Shown one piece after another: positions 35,529 to 47,108 of a DNA stretch of 64,000 nt. Below the pieces are notes generated by a model. It ran no database searches and was not told where the DNA came from. It saw nothing but the letters and a program-made list of their open reading frames with translations. This DNA is from Forficula auricularia (lineage: Eukaryota; Arthropoda; Insecta; Dermaptera; Forficulidae). The first letter of the stretch is position 1, and every line of letters begins with the position of its first letter. Location of the stretch: contig JALMQS010000187.1 in NCBI GenBank assembly GCA_024734495.1, positions 10,531,300 to 10,595,299 on the forward strand, written 5' to 3'. Both the position numbers and the translations under genes were made by a program.

Positions 35529-36324
35529 TTTAATACTTTATCCATTCCGGCAGACAACGTGTTTTGTTGACTTGAACTCAAAAACTCAAGTACTTTTTTA
35601 CGGTAAAGCCTAGCTTTTACGCAGCCTTGAAGGAGAGGTGACGAGTTGATTGCCTATATTCAGGCGTATGGGCGTACAAGGTTAAAATTTTTCTCTAGGA
35701 ATAATCTAAATGTTTTCAAATATTGCTTAGGAATAACCTATACAAATTTAAGTATACGTATAATATACCTTATCTATACGTCTATGTATGAGCCGTTCAG
35801 AGGCCAATCGATTTAAGTCTATAAACCAAAAAAATTATGGGTTTCAAATGGTAAATTTATTAGAAAACAATTTCAGAAAAAAAAGAAGACTCTACTGTTG
35901 AAAACCAGAGCCAATTATTTTCTACAAAAACCTAATTTGTTGGTTAAGAATTTACGAAAATGTATTAATTTTCCAAAAATGGGCGTGGAATCGGATAACC
36001 TTCTGAACTACTCATATATAAACAAATTTAAAGTTACTGTCTGTGATTTCAAAATATTATTTATTCATTCTTAAAGCAACTAATTTTCTAATTTTCTAGT
36101 GATAAAGAAACAATTTCTCTCGAAACGTTTGGACATTCTATAAACTTTTTGGAATTGTTTTTTTATAAGGAATTTTATTTATTTTAAATAAATATGGCTA
36201 CACCTATATTTAAGTTTAATTGCTTCCTTTCATGAAAATTAAGCATACTCTTTATAAAAATTTTATCTGTATGTCTGTATATCTCTTAATTTGAACATCT
36301 TAGAAATAGTTTTATATAAATATT

Positions 36325-36425
36325 AGCTGCGACGCCCGCCTTCTGCGGCCCTCTTAATAGCCATTTTGGATGGTTAGTTTTTGCATTTCTAGTCCTCTGA
36401 AAAGAATATGTATTATTTAATTTTA
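36325..36425 (-). mobile_element. Helitron-like 3' end fragment
   Basis: The minus strand has ACTAGAAATGCAAAAACTAA, CCATCCAAAATGG, AGAGGGCCGCAGAAGGCGGG and GCAGCTAA, the same 3' end as the 22.1 kb element with CTAA in place of CTAG. Confidence 0.55.
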
Positions 36426-36939
36426 TAATACTTTATTTAATGATATTTAATTAATAAATATTTTAGAAATAATGATAATAAATGAAATTAAAAAAAAAAA
36501 TATTTTTAGAATTAAAGTTTAATAAACAAACAAAATTTATAAGGCTTGAGGCTAGAGAGTAGATTTAATGAATTAAGGGTGTTTGAGATATTATATCCTG
36601 TTGAAACGACTGGAATTTTCTTTTGCCAATTCGAATATAGTTTCCCAAAGGTGTAACAATCTGATAAAAAGGCAGCTTTTCTAAAATGAGTTGAAATTTT
36701 AACTAAATCTGACACATTGGGGGGATCTTCTGACGCCCCTTAGCGACTTCTGCCTTTCGTATAAAATAGTAAATATTTTCATTGGGAATGTACTGAAATG
36801 AAATTTAACCATTTTGAAATACCTTGATTTTATAATATTTTTGACATATAGTGGTCATTTACCCCTAAAAACGACTGGATTCGGCGAGTAAGAATTTCAC
36901 GTTCGGGGTGTGCTGATCACACTACTTATAGTATGGGAT

Positions 36940-37860
36940 ATGTCCAGAAGCGTAGCCACGGGGAGGGGGGCAGGGCTCATGGGATGAGTAACGGCAACCA
37001 CAAACGGTTTCGTATGGCAAACTAACCGTAATTAAATATTATTCATATGTTTAATCAAGAATTGTTCTTTTTTAATTTCTTGAAGTACATGTACTATTTT
37101 AGTCCAGTTAAATTGTTCTCTAAAGAGCCCATCGCGTGAAAGTTTTGGGGTAGTTTTGATTTCTTGATACTATATGTTTTTGATGAGCTGAATCTGAATC
37201 TGAGGTTTGCTAACAATATTACGTGACGGAACATTGTCAAAAATGCAAAAAATCTCATTTTTTGGTGGTTTTTTGGTTATAACTAGAAAACTTTTTGTAA
37301 ATAACCTTCCTATTCAAAATGAAAGTTTATAAAATTTCCTGCAAATTTCATCATTTAGGTTTTTTTCTCCGACCACCCGTTCGGGCTCAAGCGCTAGTTG
37401 AAAATTGGCGTATTTTTTCTGTATCCGAAAATCGCAAAAACTCACACTTTTTTCGATTTTTTCCCATTTGGTGGTCGGAGAAAAAAATCTACCATAAATG
37501 ATGAAATATGTAGGAAATTTTATGAACTCTCATTTTAAATAGCAAGGTTACCGTATTTAGGAAAATTTAATATAAGTTTTCGAGTTATAAGCAAAAAAAC
37601 CTCTAAAAATGAGATTTTTAGCTTTTTTGCATTTTTGACAATGTTCCGTCACGAAATTTTGTTAGCAAACCTCAGATTCGGATTCAGCACACCCAAAAAC
37701 ATAAAGGGTCGAAGAAATTACAATTATCCAAAACCTTTCCTGGTAAAAGCACAATTTAACTGGACTATTTGTTTTAATAAAAAAAAATTCCCACTAAATA
37801 TTTTGCTTTGCGGATTGTACCCCCCCCCCATGAAAATTTTCTGTCTACGCCACTAGATAT
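36940..37860. repeat. 0.9-kb foldback
   Basis: Outer ends GTCCAGAAGCGTAGCCACGG and the imperfect complement of CTGTCTACGCCACTAGATAT. Long inner arms 37180-37420 and 37440-37700 (TTTGCTAAC, GTGACGGAACATTGTCAAAA, TCTCCGACCAC). The short ORFs inside are mirror readings of the arms. Confidence 0.8.
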
Positions 37861-38426
37861 ATTATTTGCATTCTGAAATAATCTGGGCTATGGGAGCATG
37901 CCAGTTAATCGAATAAAGAATAGGCGGATAACAGACAATTTTAAACATCAACCCACCATTTCATATGAACAAATGATAAAATTGCACGTTTACGAACTGG
38001 AAATAAACTGAGTTTTATTTTACAGAAACAAACAATATACAATTTAGATTATTGTGCATACATAAGTACATATTATTACCTACATACAGATGTACATATT
38101 GTTACATGCATCAAATTACGCTCTAGACGGACTACATGTGCACCTTTTCAAATTTTATGAAAAAATTGATTTTTCGCGGACTGACGGTTAACAGAAACTG
38201 ACGGTTACAAGAGTGACGCTTAATCCAAGTTTAACTGTATCGTCGGTCTGATCCTTTATCGTAGCTTTCCGTAAATGCATCCTTGGAATAATTTCGGGTA
38301 AACAATATAATGTTGACTTATTCCTAGTTTCCTAGGAGCGAAACAACAATAGAATGGTTGTGATGTTGGTTACCATCTTTGTCGTTCTCTTGGAATGCTG
38401 GAATGAAGCCGATGCTGGTTACTCAC

Positions 38427-38695
38427 TTGTAGCCTCCGGCTTGAGGACTAAACGGGAAGAGGGCGGTGTCGAGCTCGAGGGTGGGCAGCTGGAAAGCGGC
38501 GGCCATCTCATCATGGGCATGGGGCGGCGACGAGGGCGACGGCGGCCAGCCTCCGGGTCCAGGGGCGGGCGGCAGCAGCTCGAGCCCGAAGTGCGAGGGG
38601 TTGTTCGGGACATAGCACCCAGCATCCATGACAACGCCCCCGCTGGAGCCGCCCTCGTCGCCGCCGCCGCCCCCTTCAACGCCGCCCAAATAAGC
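38427..38695 (-). CDS. gl: glass coding exon with YVPNNP and LFPFSP blocks
   Basis: Acceptor TTTCAG/GCTTAT at 38696/38695 and donor CAA/GTGAGT at 38427/38426; 269 nt, entering in phase 0 and leaving two bases. The peptide runs from AYLGGVE through a Gly/Asp-rich stretch, then CYVPNNPSHFGLEL, a Pro-rich stretch, HDEMAAAFQLP and TALFPFSP. The order YVPNNP, then D-E-M-A, then LFPFSP is that of Drosophila Glass, upstream of its zinc fingers. Very GC-rich (Gly, Pro and Ala codons) within an AT-rich intronic landscape. A shorter start at the ATG 38629-38627 (MDAGCYVPNNP) is possible if the 45.4 kb exon is not coding; another in-frame ATG lies just upstream of the acceptor at 38716. Role by family: N-terminal regulatory region of a photoreceptor transcription factor. 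Confidence 0.92.
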
Positions 38696-38966
38696 CTGAA
38701 ACACATCATTGCCCATCAGCGATATTGTTCTTCTCGGTTAAATTACCATAATATTACCTCATATATGATATATTATATCTTATATGCTGACTTGTATACC
38801 TACTTTGCGCGACTTTTACTTATTACAATTTAATAATATCGTGAAGTAATTTATTAATTTAATTGAAATGATTTTGTTTTGCCGAGAGTAGCAAAGTTGT
38901 TGATCCATAAGGACAAATCAATGATGCAAATAAATATACCTATAGGTTCCTACATATAGGTATATA

Positions 38967-39959
38967 CAGGGTGTTTCAGGAGGAATAGTATATATTTTAG
39001 GAGGTGGTAGTATAGACGAATTGCAATAAAATATTGCAATAAAATGTCATATAACATGTGTCCAATTTTTATTGAGTATAGAGATACAATTGAAAAGTTT
39101 TTGTTTTGCCCAGAGTAACAGAGTTGTTGATTCACAAAGAGAAACAAAGAGGTTGTCCTCTGCTTGGTACAAATAAAAATACACACATATATATCGAAAT
39201 TATATATCTGTATATATATTATTTATTTGTTTGAGACTATAGTTTCGAAGACTTGATCTTCATCATCAGTTTTTTTAAATTATAAATATTATTTTTCATC
39301 GGGTCAATACTGTATGGGTATTGAAAATTTTCGATCTTTACTTAGCTGGGAGCCAGTTAAAATTAAATATTTATACAGATATATAATTTTGATATATATG
39401 TGTGTATGTTTATTTGCATCAAGCAGAGAACAACCTTTTTGTTTCTCTTTGTGTACAGAGATACAGATGAGTTCAATGCATTTTCATTTTGTGTGTTGGT
39501 ACATCTGTTGCTATGGGCGTATTTATCTAATATCAGTATTTGAATGTTCATGTTCAAGTTGTGAAGTTGTCCTTTAGTTTACATTGAAGTTTTCATTATG
39601 ATTTGTTGGCCAAGTCTACTGTACTGTAGGGTGTAATCATTGCTGCACGTATTTACACATGTTGAGTATTCCGATATGGTATTTGTATATGGGTTTTGTA
39701 ATAGAAACGCTGCTGCTGCTTGTAGAGAATACATCATACGATTTCCTAACCGCAGACTATCAGATTCAAGAATGTTTACTCGTGTGTTCAATACACCGCA
39801 TGACACTGGTATAGTGCCCAGCAGTCATATTACTACATATACCAACAGCTGTATCTCTGTACCCTATAAAAATTGGACATGTTATATGGCATTTTTATTG
39901 CAATTTGTCTATACTACCACCTCCTCAAATATTTAGACTATTCCTCCTGAAACACCCTG
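38967..39959. mobile_element. 993-bp element with inverted repeats, TA duplication and hammerhead-like motif
   Basis: Ends CAGGGTGTTTCAGGAGGAAT and complement, arms about 110 bp, flanked by TA on both sides (38965-38966, 39960-39961) as in Tc1/mariner elements. The left inner part carries, on the minus strand (about 39272-39229), CTGATGA, GAAGATCAAGTCTTC, GAAAC, TATA, GTC. No ORF of a transposase was found. Confidence 0.75.
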
Positions 39960-40329
39960 TAGATGTGCCAATGATTATGAAAGTAGTCTAAGTCATGGAT
40001 TGAGAGTTTCTAGATAATTAAAACTTTGTAAAATTAACGATTCAATTTAATTAATAATTTCTAGAGCTGACATCTCATTCAAGTTATACTATAACGAAAT
40101 TCGTTTGATGTGAGACCTTCTTACTATTATATCAAAACGAAATTTATTATTTATATTCAATTGGACATTTGAAGGCATGAGAAATAATAGATAAAATATT
40201 TCTAATTAAAAAGACTGATGATCAAGGTCTAACCTTAGAAATATAGTCTCTAACAAATAACTTATAATTTAAAATATTTTAATAAAAAAGACAAATGTCG
40301 ATATATTAGGAGCTTTAAGAAATTACTTT

Positions 40330-40750
40330 CCAATAAGCTAGTAACGGACGAAGATGAACTCATGAAAGCCTGGCATTCGTATACAGTCAAACTTTTTGAA
40401 GATGCCATGAGAGGAGGTCGAAATTAATGATTGGGATCTAGCAGGTCCGGAAATACTAAAATCAAAGCTAATGCATGCTATTTCAATTTCTAAAAATAAG
40501 AAAGCACCAGGTCCAGACGGAACCCAAATGGAATTAATCAAATTTATTAATGAAGACAATATAGATCTGGTATGTTTAACAATATCTATAACAGTGGTGT
40601 ACTTCCAAGATGACTGAAATCGACGTTTGTTACGATCCCAAAGAAATACAGTGACTATCGCCTCATTAGGCTTGTGAACCACATGTTAAAGACCTTTCTC
40701 CATACCTATAATAGACGCCCGTATCCGATTGAAATGTGAGTTAGACTTAG
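40330..40750 (+). pseudogene. LINE reverse transcriptase relic (fingers/palm start)
   Basis: Reading with frame breaks gives SKNKKAPGPDGTQMELIK, then a stretch like VCLTISITVVYFQDD, then NHMLKTFLH. KAPGPDGI and the conserved block after it mark the start of the RT domain in RTE/CR1-type elements. Several stops and frame changes are present; it is an old dead copy, unrelated in subfamily to the 52.3 kb one as far as I can see. Confidence 0.75.
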
Positions 40751-41714
40751 GGCCAGTTGTATTTCGGTTGGTAAACTCTTTTTAACCGTTGGCAATCAGA
40801 TGAAAGGCACTTTCACAAACACGATTTCAAGAAATAGAGTTGGAATTCTACGCTAGTGCTTTTGTTATATTCTGTTGGGTGCAAATAACTTTTTATTTTT
40901 TACATTTATGAATAACTAATTAACTAGAACTAGACTGTCAAATCTTTTGAAAAATGTATCATTCGATTCATAAAAGTTGAATTATTGATCTGTATACATT
41001 TGTTTAATATGATATAATTTGTATAGAAGTTATAGACCTTTAAAAGCTCGTTCATTTACTTCCATGTTAAAAGGACAATTTTCAATCATTTATTTCTCGG
41101 TAATGGGACAGACGATCAACTTCAAATTTCGGAAATAAATATTTAATACATCAATGATTCGATGGTAAAAATTTGAGAATTTTCTTATAAAAATGATAAA
41201 CCTTCCCAAACCTCCTTAAGTATCTCGGTTGTATCAAAAATCACCAGCTAAATCCGGAAAACGAAATTAAGTCTGCTCTGTTTACTTTCAATGCTTTTCA
41301 AAAAAATTTTACTGTTTTAGTTTATAAAATTGACAAAGGGTGGTTTTATTTGTACGGATTTTCTAATGCTATTCAAATAAAAGGAGCTAATGTGGCGTTT
41401 CTCAGAAAATGAAGATTATGACTGATTTTAAAACATATTTGGATAATAATTTAGAACCTTGTGAAGTGAATTGAAGACGTTTAATAAATCAAGAAACTAA
41501 ACTAGCACAAATTTAAAATATAAAATATGAACAAAATATTTTAAATTGGCTAATTGAAGTAGAAAAGTATGACCGTTTATCAAAGGATTGAACGAGGAAA
41601 AAGCCATTTCCATTTATCATCAATTATTCGCGATCCAGCTAAGATCTGTGACGACAATGCCCCCAACACAATAGACATAGTGGAAAGATTAACTTTGAAA
41701 ATAATTAGGAGTAT

Positions 41715-41905
41715 ATTAATTAAAGGATACAATAAAAGAGTGTGTCTTCTGCTGGAAAATAAATTTTTTCATTTATATATAACGAGACTATAGTTTCGAG
41801 AGATTTGCTGATGGAGAGAGGCAAAGCCCTTGAAACCATAGTCTCGTTATAAATAAATTAAAAAAATTTATTTTACATCAGAAGACATACTCTTTTATTG
41901 TCTCC
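41715..41905. repeat. foldback with hammerhead-like motif
   Basis: Arms carry AAAGAGTGTGTCTTCTGCTG and TATAACGAGACTATAG. Plus-strand centre: CTGATGG, AGAGAGGCAAAGCCCTT, GAAAC, CATA, GTC, TCGTTATA. The last base of CTGATGA is changed. The outer TATAACGAG/CTCGTTATA can pair. Confidence 0.7.
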
Positions 41906-42179
41906 TTTAACTTATACAAATTCTGCTACTCTCGACAAAAAGAAATTTTCAATTTAATTTAGAAGTCTATAAAATTGATTCAAGGATATATGAAGCAGGA
42001 TTTAATTGAAGGTATTTTGTTTCTTAGAACCATTTTATTAAAGTCAAAATTTTAAATATATTTTTTAAATTTTTTAAATGAAAGAAATTTTATTTTATAT
42101 TAATTAATATTATATTTTAAAATAGTTTTGTATTTTGTTATAATTTATTTATTTTAAGTTACCCTTCCCCCATAAAATG

Positions 42180-42290
42180 ACTTAGTATTTAATTCGGGAT
42201 TCGGAGTCGGCCTAGTAATATTATCAGGAGTCGGAGTCGGAGTCGAGTTTTTTTTTATCGAATCTGCAGCCCTGGTTAAAACGTTGAAAA
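42180..42290 (+). repeat. GGAGTC-type MITE end
   Basis: TCGGGATTCGGAGTCGGCC, three GGAGTC units and TCGAATCTGCAGCCCTG resemble the inner and outer end of a hAT-type MITE ending CAGGGCTGCAGA. The other end was not located. Confidence 0.4.
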
Positions 42291-43496
42291 AACAACAACA
42301 TTATTTCAGTTTTATTCAATTCTGGTTGCAAATAAAATTAGACCTTTTTACCTTTTCAAGGTCTAAAATGATATTAATATATTGCTTTTAATAAAGAGGA
42401 ATATTCTTTACCTATTAACTGGCTTTATCAGTTACTAGGTAAAGAATATTCTACGAAAGCTGTCCGCCTGTATTTATGCAACCGAAATACGCCTCTGGAT
42501 CGTACTAGCCTACCCTACAGGCGCCCTTGTTAAATGAATATCTATATTTCAAAAATGTTTAAAATTTGACGCCCATCTCCCATGAGCTCATTTCCTATTT
42601 TTCTAATTAGCAGTGGCGGGGATAGGGGGTGGGGTTGGGCGTAGCCTCAACCTGAATTCTTAAATTGAGCATTTAAGCAAAAAATATTGAAAAACCGAAA
42701 TACGAAAATAGAGAAAGAAAATTATTTTTAAATTTGTAAACTAAATATAATCAATAAGATTATTGAATTCACAAAACCGAACTAAATAAATAAGATTGAT
42801 TTAGAAAAACAACAATAAATATTAAAAAAGAAAGAAAATTTGAAATAGGAACATGACCATACTTCCAAATTTTCTTTCTTTTTTAATAATATTACTTTCT
42901 TTCAACAACAATAACTATCTTCTGATTTTTGCTTTCACGTATATTGGAATGCACATCCGAAGAAGGATTTTTCAAAATCTTCAAATTCTAATATTATAAA
43001 TTTAATTTTTAATTAATCGATAAACTAGAGCCAAAATATTGAATTTCTTTTTCTTTTGTTTATTATGTTGAAAAAATTCTAAAACTTAAAGAAATATTAT
43101 GTTTTTTTATGTATCTGAATTTCCGTATCTAAGATAACTAAAAAATTGGAAAGTTCATTCCTGGTGCAAAAATATTCATTTTTTTATCTCATCTAATAAT
43201 ACCCCATAGATCACGGAAAACTTTTATAATATCGAAAAGGAGAAAGAGATAAAGTGAAAGGGTTGGCACCTAGGTAACTTTGTTGCGCGATCTGGCTATT
43301 TTTCAACTATGAATTTATTAAACTTTTCTATTATTTGATAATTTATCAAATTAAAGTTTCGTTTGCGACATCTTTAAAAATTAATGGCCTAGTAATTTAT
43401 CGACTTTCCTTTATTGCTTATCGAAATAAATTATATTTATTGAAACAGGAATTGCCCGCACCCTTGAAAAATATTAAGTAGGCTTCTAGCTTAAAA

Positions 43497-43912
43497 TTTT
43501 GATTTACCATATTTTGAGTAAATTCTCTCTTCAAAATAAATATTGTTTTATGAACTAAGTTTAGATGGGCAAAAAAATAGAATAATAGGTTTTCGATTTT
43601 CGGAAAATTGTATGACTTGATGACAACACAAGAATACAAGTTTGAGAACCGCGGGAATATAAGAATAGTTGTCAGAAACACGAAATCATTGAAATAAATT
43701 ATATAAGATGAAGGAAGAGGTATCAGCCAAAGTTGGATGCGATGGGTTCAATAAAACACCTTGAAGAAAACGATTCGGCCTGAATTTATTTGGCCATCTT
43801 CAGTTAATTGGGAGTTATACACACACATATGTGATTGAACCTAGTCTTGTCAAAAATAAGAATTGTAGCTTCATGTAAATTTATAATGTGCCTGCGCCAA
43901 AGGTTCAGAGAT
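43497..43912 (+). repeat. half copy of the 33.6-34.1 kb repeat
   Basis: 43497-43706 matches 33660-33880 (GAGTAAATTCTCTCTTC, TGTTTTATGAACTAAGTT), and 43707-43912 matches the left arm of the foldback. The two parts therefore travelled together. Confidence 0.75.
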
Positions 43913-44689
43913 GAAACAAAAGAGCTAAATTATAGGCGAACTATTGAATTGTGAATTTTCATAAAACTCTTGAGAGTCCGGATAGGTTATACTAATCTTA
44001 GAAAAAAGTAGAAAAAACTGAAATAAATTATTTCAAGATTAATATTTAATTTGATAGGTTTCTTCATAACAATCAAGTACAGTTTTGCAAAGTTTGTATT
44101 AAGAAAATAATCTTTTTTCATTGCATTAAAATCAGCCCTCTTGCGAACTTTTTGCAAGAATTTGTGCTAACATTATCAGCACTCAATATAGTCTTATGAA
44201 ATGTTTGCAATTTTTCTTCCATTACATTTACAATTGAAGAGCTTAGTGGATGAACATGTTAAATTACAAATAAGTCAATCTTCTGGAAAATTGTTATAAA
44301 AGTTTATCTGTTACTATAACTATGTTATAACATAAATTGAAAGTTTTTTTACCGAGGAGTAGCAGAAGACACACTCTTTTATTGTCTCCTTCAATATGTT
44401 ATAACATTTCCAACTTCTTAAAATAGTCACGGTTAAAGGTTGGTTTATCAAAATCAAAGAACAACGTATTAACCAAGGAATGTTTAACATGTTCTTCAGA
44501 GAAAAGTCTCAATTTTTTTAAGAAAAAAGTAACTTAACCTCTGAGGTTTTGATTTATCCCCATACATATTTTATTTACACTGTAGAAATCGAAAATTTAT
44601 GAGTAAGGGAAATGTAATTCTGGTCCAGCATAATGTCTGGTGTAACGTTTGAAAGATGTGTTAATTTTATCGTAAAGAATAGAATGCAT

Positions 44690-45195
44690 ATCGTCGTCTT
44701 AGAGTGTAAACCTGCTAATTCCATTTTTTATCATATCGTCGCCTTAGAGAGTAAACCTACTAACTCACAACAAGGAAATTTTACAGGACAGGGTAAAAAT
44801 AAACAAAATTTAATATTGTTGTTATGGAAAAAACTATTTTTCACATTTTTCTCTACAACTTACGATCGTAATTTTTAAGTAGCAGTTTTACTTGGAAAAT
44901 GCTGTATCTCTTTTTCTTTCGAACGGTATTAATATGTCATATTTGATAAAAAATGGAGTTAGCAGTTTTACACTCTAAGCCGACGATATGACATATTAAT
45001 ACTGTTCGAAAGAAAATGAGATGCAGCAGAGGTCAAGTAAAACTGCTACATAAATTACGATCGTAAGTTGTAAAGAAAATATGAAAAAATAGTTTCTTTC
45101 CATAACAACAATATTAAATTTTGTTTGTTTTCTCTGCCCTGTAAAATTTCCTTGTTGTGAGTTATCAGGTTCAAGCTCTAAGGCGACGATATCCA
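44690..45195. repeat. 0.5-kb foldback
   Basis: Arms contain ATATCGTCGCCTTAGAG, CAAGGAAATTTTACAGG, TTACGATCGTAATTT and complements, centre near 44945. No ribozyme-like core. Confidence 0.8.
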
Positions 45196-45439
45196 ACTAT
45201 CCTTCACAAAACACCTTCACCTGACTGTCGCAAAGAAACATCTCAAATTCACCTGGGTATAGTTATAATTATAAAAAATTTCATTCTTTCAAGATTCTTA
45301 AAAAATGATATTTAATATTGAATTTGTTGAACTTGGCTTGTCCATGGGAGATTTCTGCAGGATGTTTGTGAAATGGTAGCGTGAGGAGGTAATGAATATC
45401 TTCGGAAACCGGCTGTCTGCGGTGTCTCGTTCTGCTTAC

Positions 45440-45509
45440 CTCGATGTCTCTGTCGAGCCGCTTCTCCAGGGTCTCTTCGGGGTGGGTTCACCAGCAGCAC
45501 GCCGGCCAT
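45440..45509 (-). CDS. gl: glass, first coding exon (N-terminus), one-base frame break
   Basis: The likely start codon is at 45509-45507 in a strong translation context (ACCATGG). The exon ends at a strong donor (GAG/GTAAGC, 45440/45439). Read as given, the ATG frame ends in phase 1 and meets a stop a few codons into the next exon. If one base of the four-base run at 45479-45482 is dropped, the exon gives 23 residues (start MAGVLLVNPP, end KRLDRDIE), ends in phase 0 and joins the 38.4 kb exon in frame. Fly Glass also has a short N-terminus before its YVPNNP block. The 5' exon boundary is unclear; candidate acceptors (CAG) lie near 45583 and 45597, or this may be a first exon. The exon is far richer in GC than its surroundings. 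Its assignment to gl rests on phase fit and position, not on a recognised sequence match. Confidence 0.65.
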
Positions 45510-45599
45510 GGTCGTGTCTTCGGCTTGGCTCCTCGGGTCATGGCGCCCTGACTGTGACTGTGGCGAGGGGGTTGCGGGTCCTCTGCAGCGCTGACACCG

Positions 45600-45800
45600 T
45601 CTGATCCGGTTAGCATGATCGCGCGCGGTCAAGACCCCCCCACCTCACCCTCCCCTTCACCCTCCACCCCACCAATTCTCCTCTTCTCTTCTCTAGGAGG
45701 GCACACGTCACTTCACACACGCCTACTACCCCCCCAACCCCCTCACACAAATAAACCACAAACGGGGTGCTCAACACTGTACCACCAAGTCTAATTTCAA
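45600..45800 (-). promoter_or_regulatory. purine-rich tract upstream of first coding exon, promoter candidate
   Basis: On the minus strand this stretch is rich in G and A, with GGGGTGG and GAGAAGAGAAGAGG tracts, a CRE-like TGACGT near 45709 and a CGCGCGCG patch near 45621. Such GA-rich DNA just upstream of a GC-rich first exon is typical of insect promoters bound by GAGA-type factors. There is no clear TATA box. The call is positional inference; it would be wrong if the 45.4 kb exon is internal. Confidence 0.3.
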
Positions 45801-45980
45801 AACACCCCCATTTCTTCTTCTCAATCATTTTTTCATTCACCGCAAACTACCAACTACATCCCTGCAACCCCCGAATTTTTGCATTTTTTGATGTACTCTA
45901 TCTCTTGGGTTTTTTAATTTTTAGCATTCAATTTTGTCTATTAATATTGTTAGAGTCCGTGGCTGTGATGAAACTGTACT

Positions 45981-46414
45981 AGATGAAGGAGGAGGTATCA
46001 AAAAAGATGGAATCACTGGGTTCAATAAAACACCTTTAATAAGACGTTTCGGCTGGAATTTTATTTGGCCATCTTCAGTCAATTGGAGTTATACACAAAA
46101 TGCGGTACACATATGTGATCGAACCAAGCCTTGTCAAAAATAAAAATTTGTTTAGCTTCATGTGAATTTATAACGTGCCTGGACCCAAAAGCTTCAGAAT
46201 GAAAATAATCTTTCTGAAACTTTTGGGTCCAGGCACGTCATGAATCACATGAACAAATTTTTTATCTTTGACAAGGCTGGTTCGATCACATATATTGTAC
46301 CGCGTTTTGTGTATAACTCCTAATTGACTGAGATGGCATAAATCGGCAAACTTTATTAAGGTGTTTTATTGAACCCAGTGATTCTATCTTTGCCTGATAC
46401 CTCCTCCTTCATCT
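45981..46414. repeat. foldback (AGATGAAGGAGGAGGTATC family), best hammerhead core
   Basis: Ends AGATGAAGGAGGAGGTATCA and complement. The left-arm minus-strand motif (46083-46037) is TGA, CTGAAGA, T, GGC..GCC, GAAACGTC, TTA: canonical GAAA and GTC. It is inserted in a repeat whose halves are at 45885-45945 and 46425-46560. Confidence 0.85.
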
Positions 46415-47108
46415 AGTACATAGGTGTATTGTTAAAACATCTCGGCAAAGTTTTGTCATTTTTTCAAAATTTGACCCCTGAACCGAAAAATGGGAAATTT
46501 TTGATTTTGGGGTCTTAAACACAAAAGGCTTCGTATCATCATATGTTTTTCAAGTTATTGAGTTCATATTTGTGCCCATAATTGTGAAAGTGGTCTAAGT
46601 CATTGATTGTTAGTTTCGAGATATTTAAAGTTTTACAAAATAAACAAGATTCGAATTCTGATATAATGAGACAACTAGAAATCCACTTAACGGTTCAATT
46701 TTATGCGATTTTTCAAAACCGACATCTTATTACTGTACTTTTTAAATGGATGGAACATAAAATATGAAAAAACTAATTTTTTAATTTTTTGACTTAGTCC
46801 ACTTTCATAATTATGGGCACATTTCGATCTTTTTCAAATTACTAAAAAATTAGTTGACCTTTTTTCACCCACCCATCAAATCACCTCTCAAATCAGAGAG
46901 CTTATCCTGAAACTTGAATCAAATATTGTCAATTCTACACAGGGATTGTCAAACTACCTATAATAACTACCAGATCAAACTCTCTAGATTTCATCCTGCC
47001 CGATGATATTTATTAATCATGTATAAAAATTTTAAATTCCATTAAAGTAGAGAATAAAGAAAATATTTTATTACAGTCGAGTCTCTTTATTTTCAAATTA
47101 TTTTTAAG

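Larger units (their letters stand above)
15767..38426 (-). other. gl intron, about 22.7 kb
   Basis: Bounded by the donor at 38426 and acceptor at 15767. It holds the hAT element (15.9 kb), MITE (18.1 kb), the 19.5 kb palindrome, the plus-strand exon-like series (17.8-29.1 kb), the Helitron-like element (22.1 kb), the 5S-like array (22.9-24.7 kb), an LTR candidate (28 kb) and foldbacks at 30.2, 31.8, 33.9 and 36.9 kb. 35.2-36.3 kb is AT-rich with a 94-codon ORF (35200-35484) that I cannot assign. Confidence 0.7.
38696..45439 (-). other. gl intron, about 6.7 kb
   Basis: Lies between the first and second coding exons. It contains the palindromic element 38967-39959, a reverse transcriptase relic near 40.4 kb, a foldback at 41.7-41.9 kb, a solo half foldback at 43.7 kb and a 0.5 kb palindrome at 44.69-45.19 kb. 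The 42.5-43.4 kb part is AT-rich with a few short hairpins. Confidence 0.65.

Noticed and set aside
37319..37501. ORF in the centre of the 36.9-37.9 kb foldback
   Set aside because: Palindromic DNA gives matching ORFs on both arms; no protein features.
38354..38833. 159-codon plus-strand ORF across 38.4-38.7 kb
   Set aside because: Mirror reading of the GC-rich glass exon on the other strand.
45312..45632. 106-codon minus-strand ORF across the first glass exon
   Set aside because: Runs past the strong GTAAGC donor and is open because the region is GC-rich; only its MAGVLLVNPP part is used.
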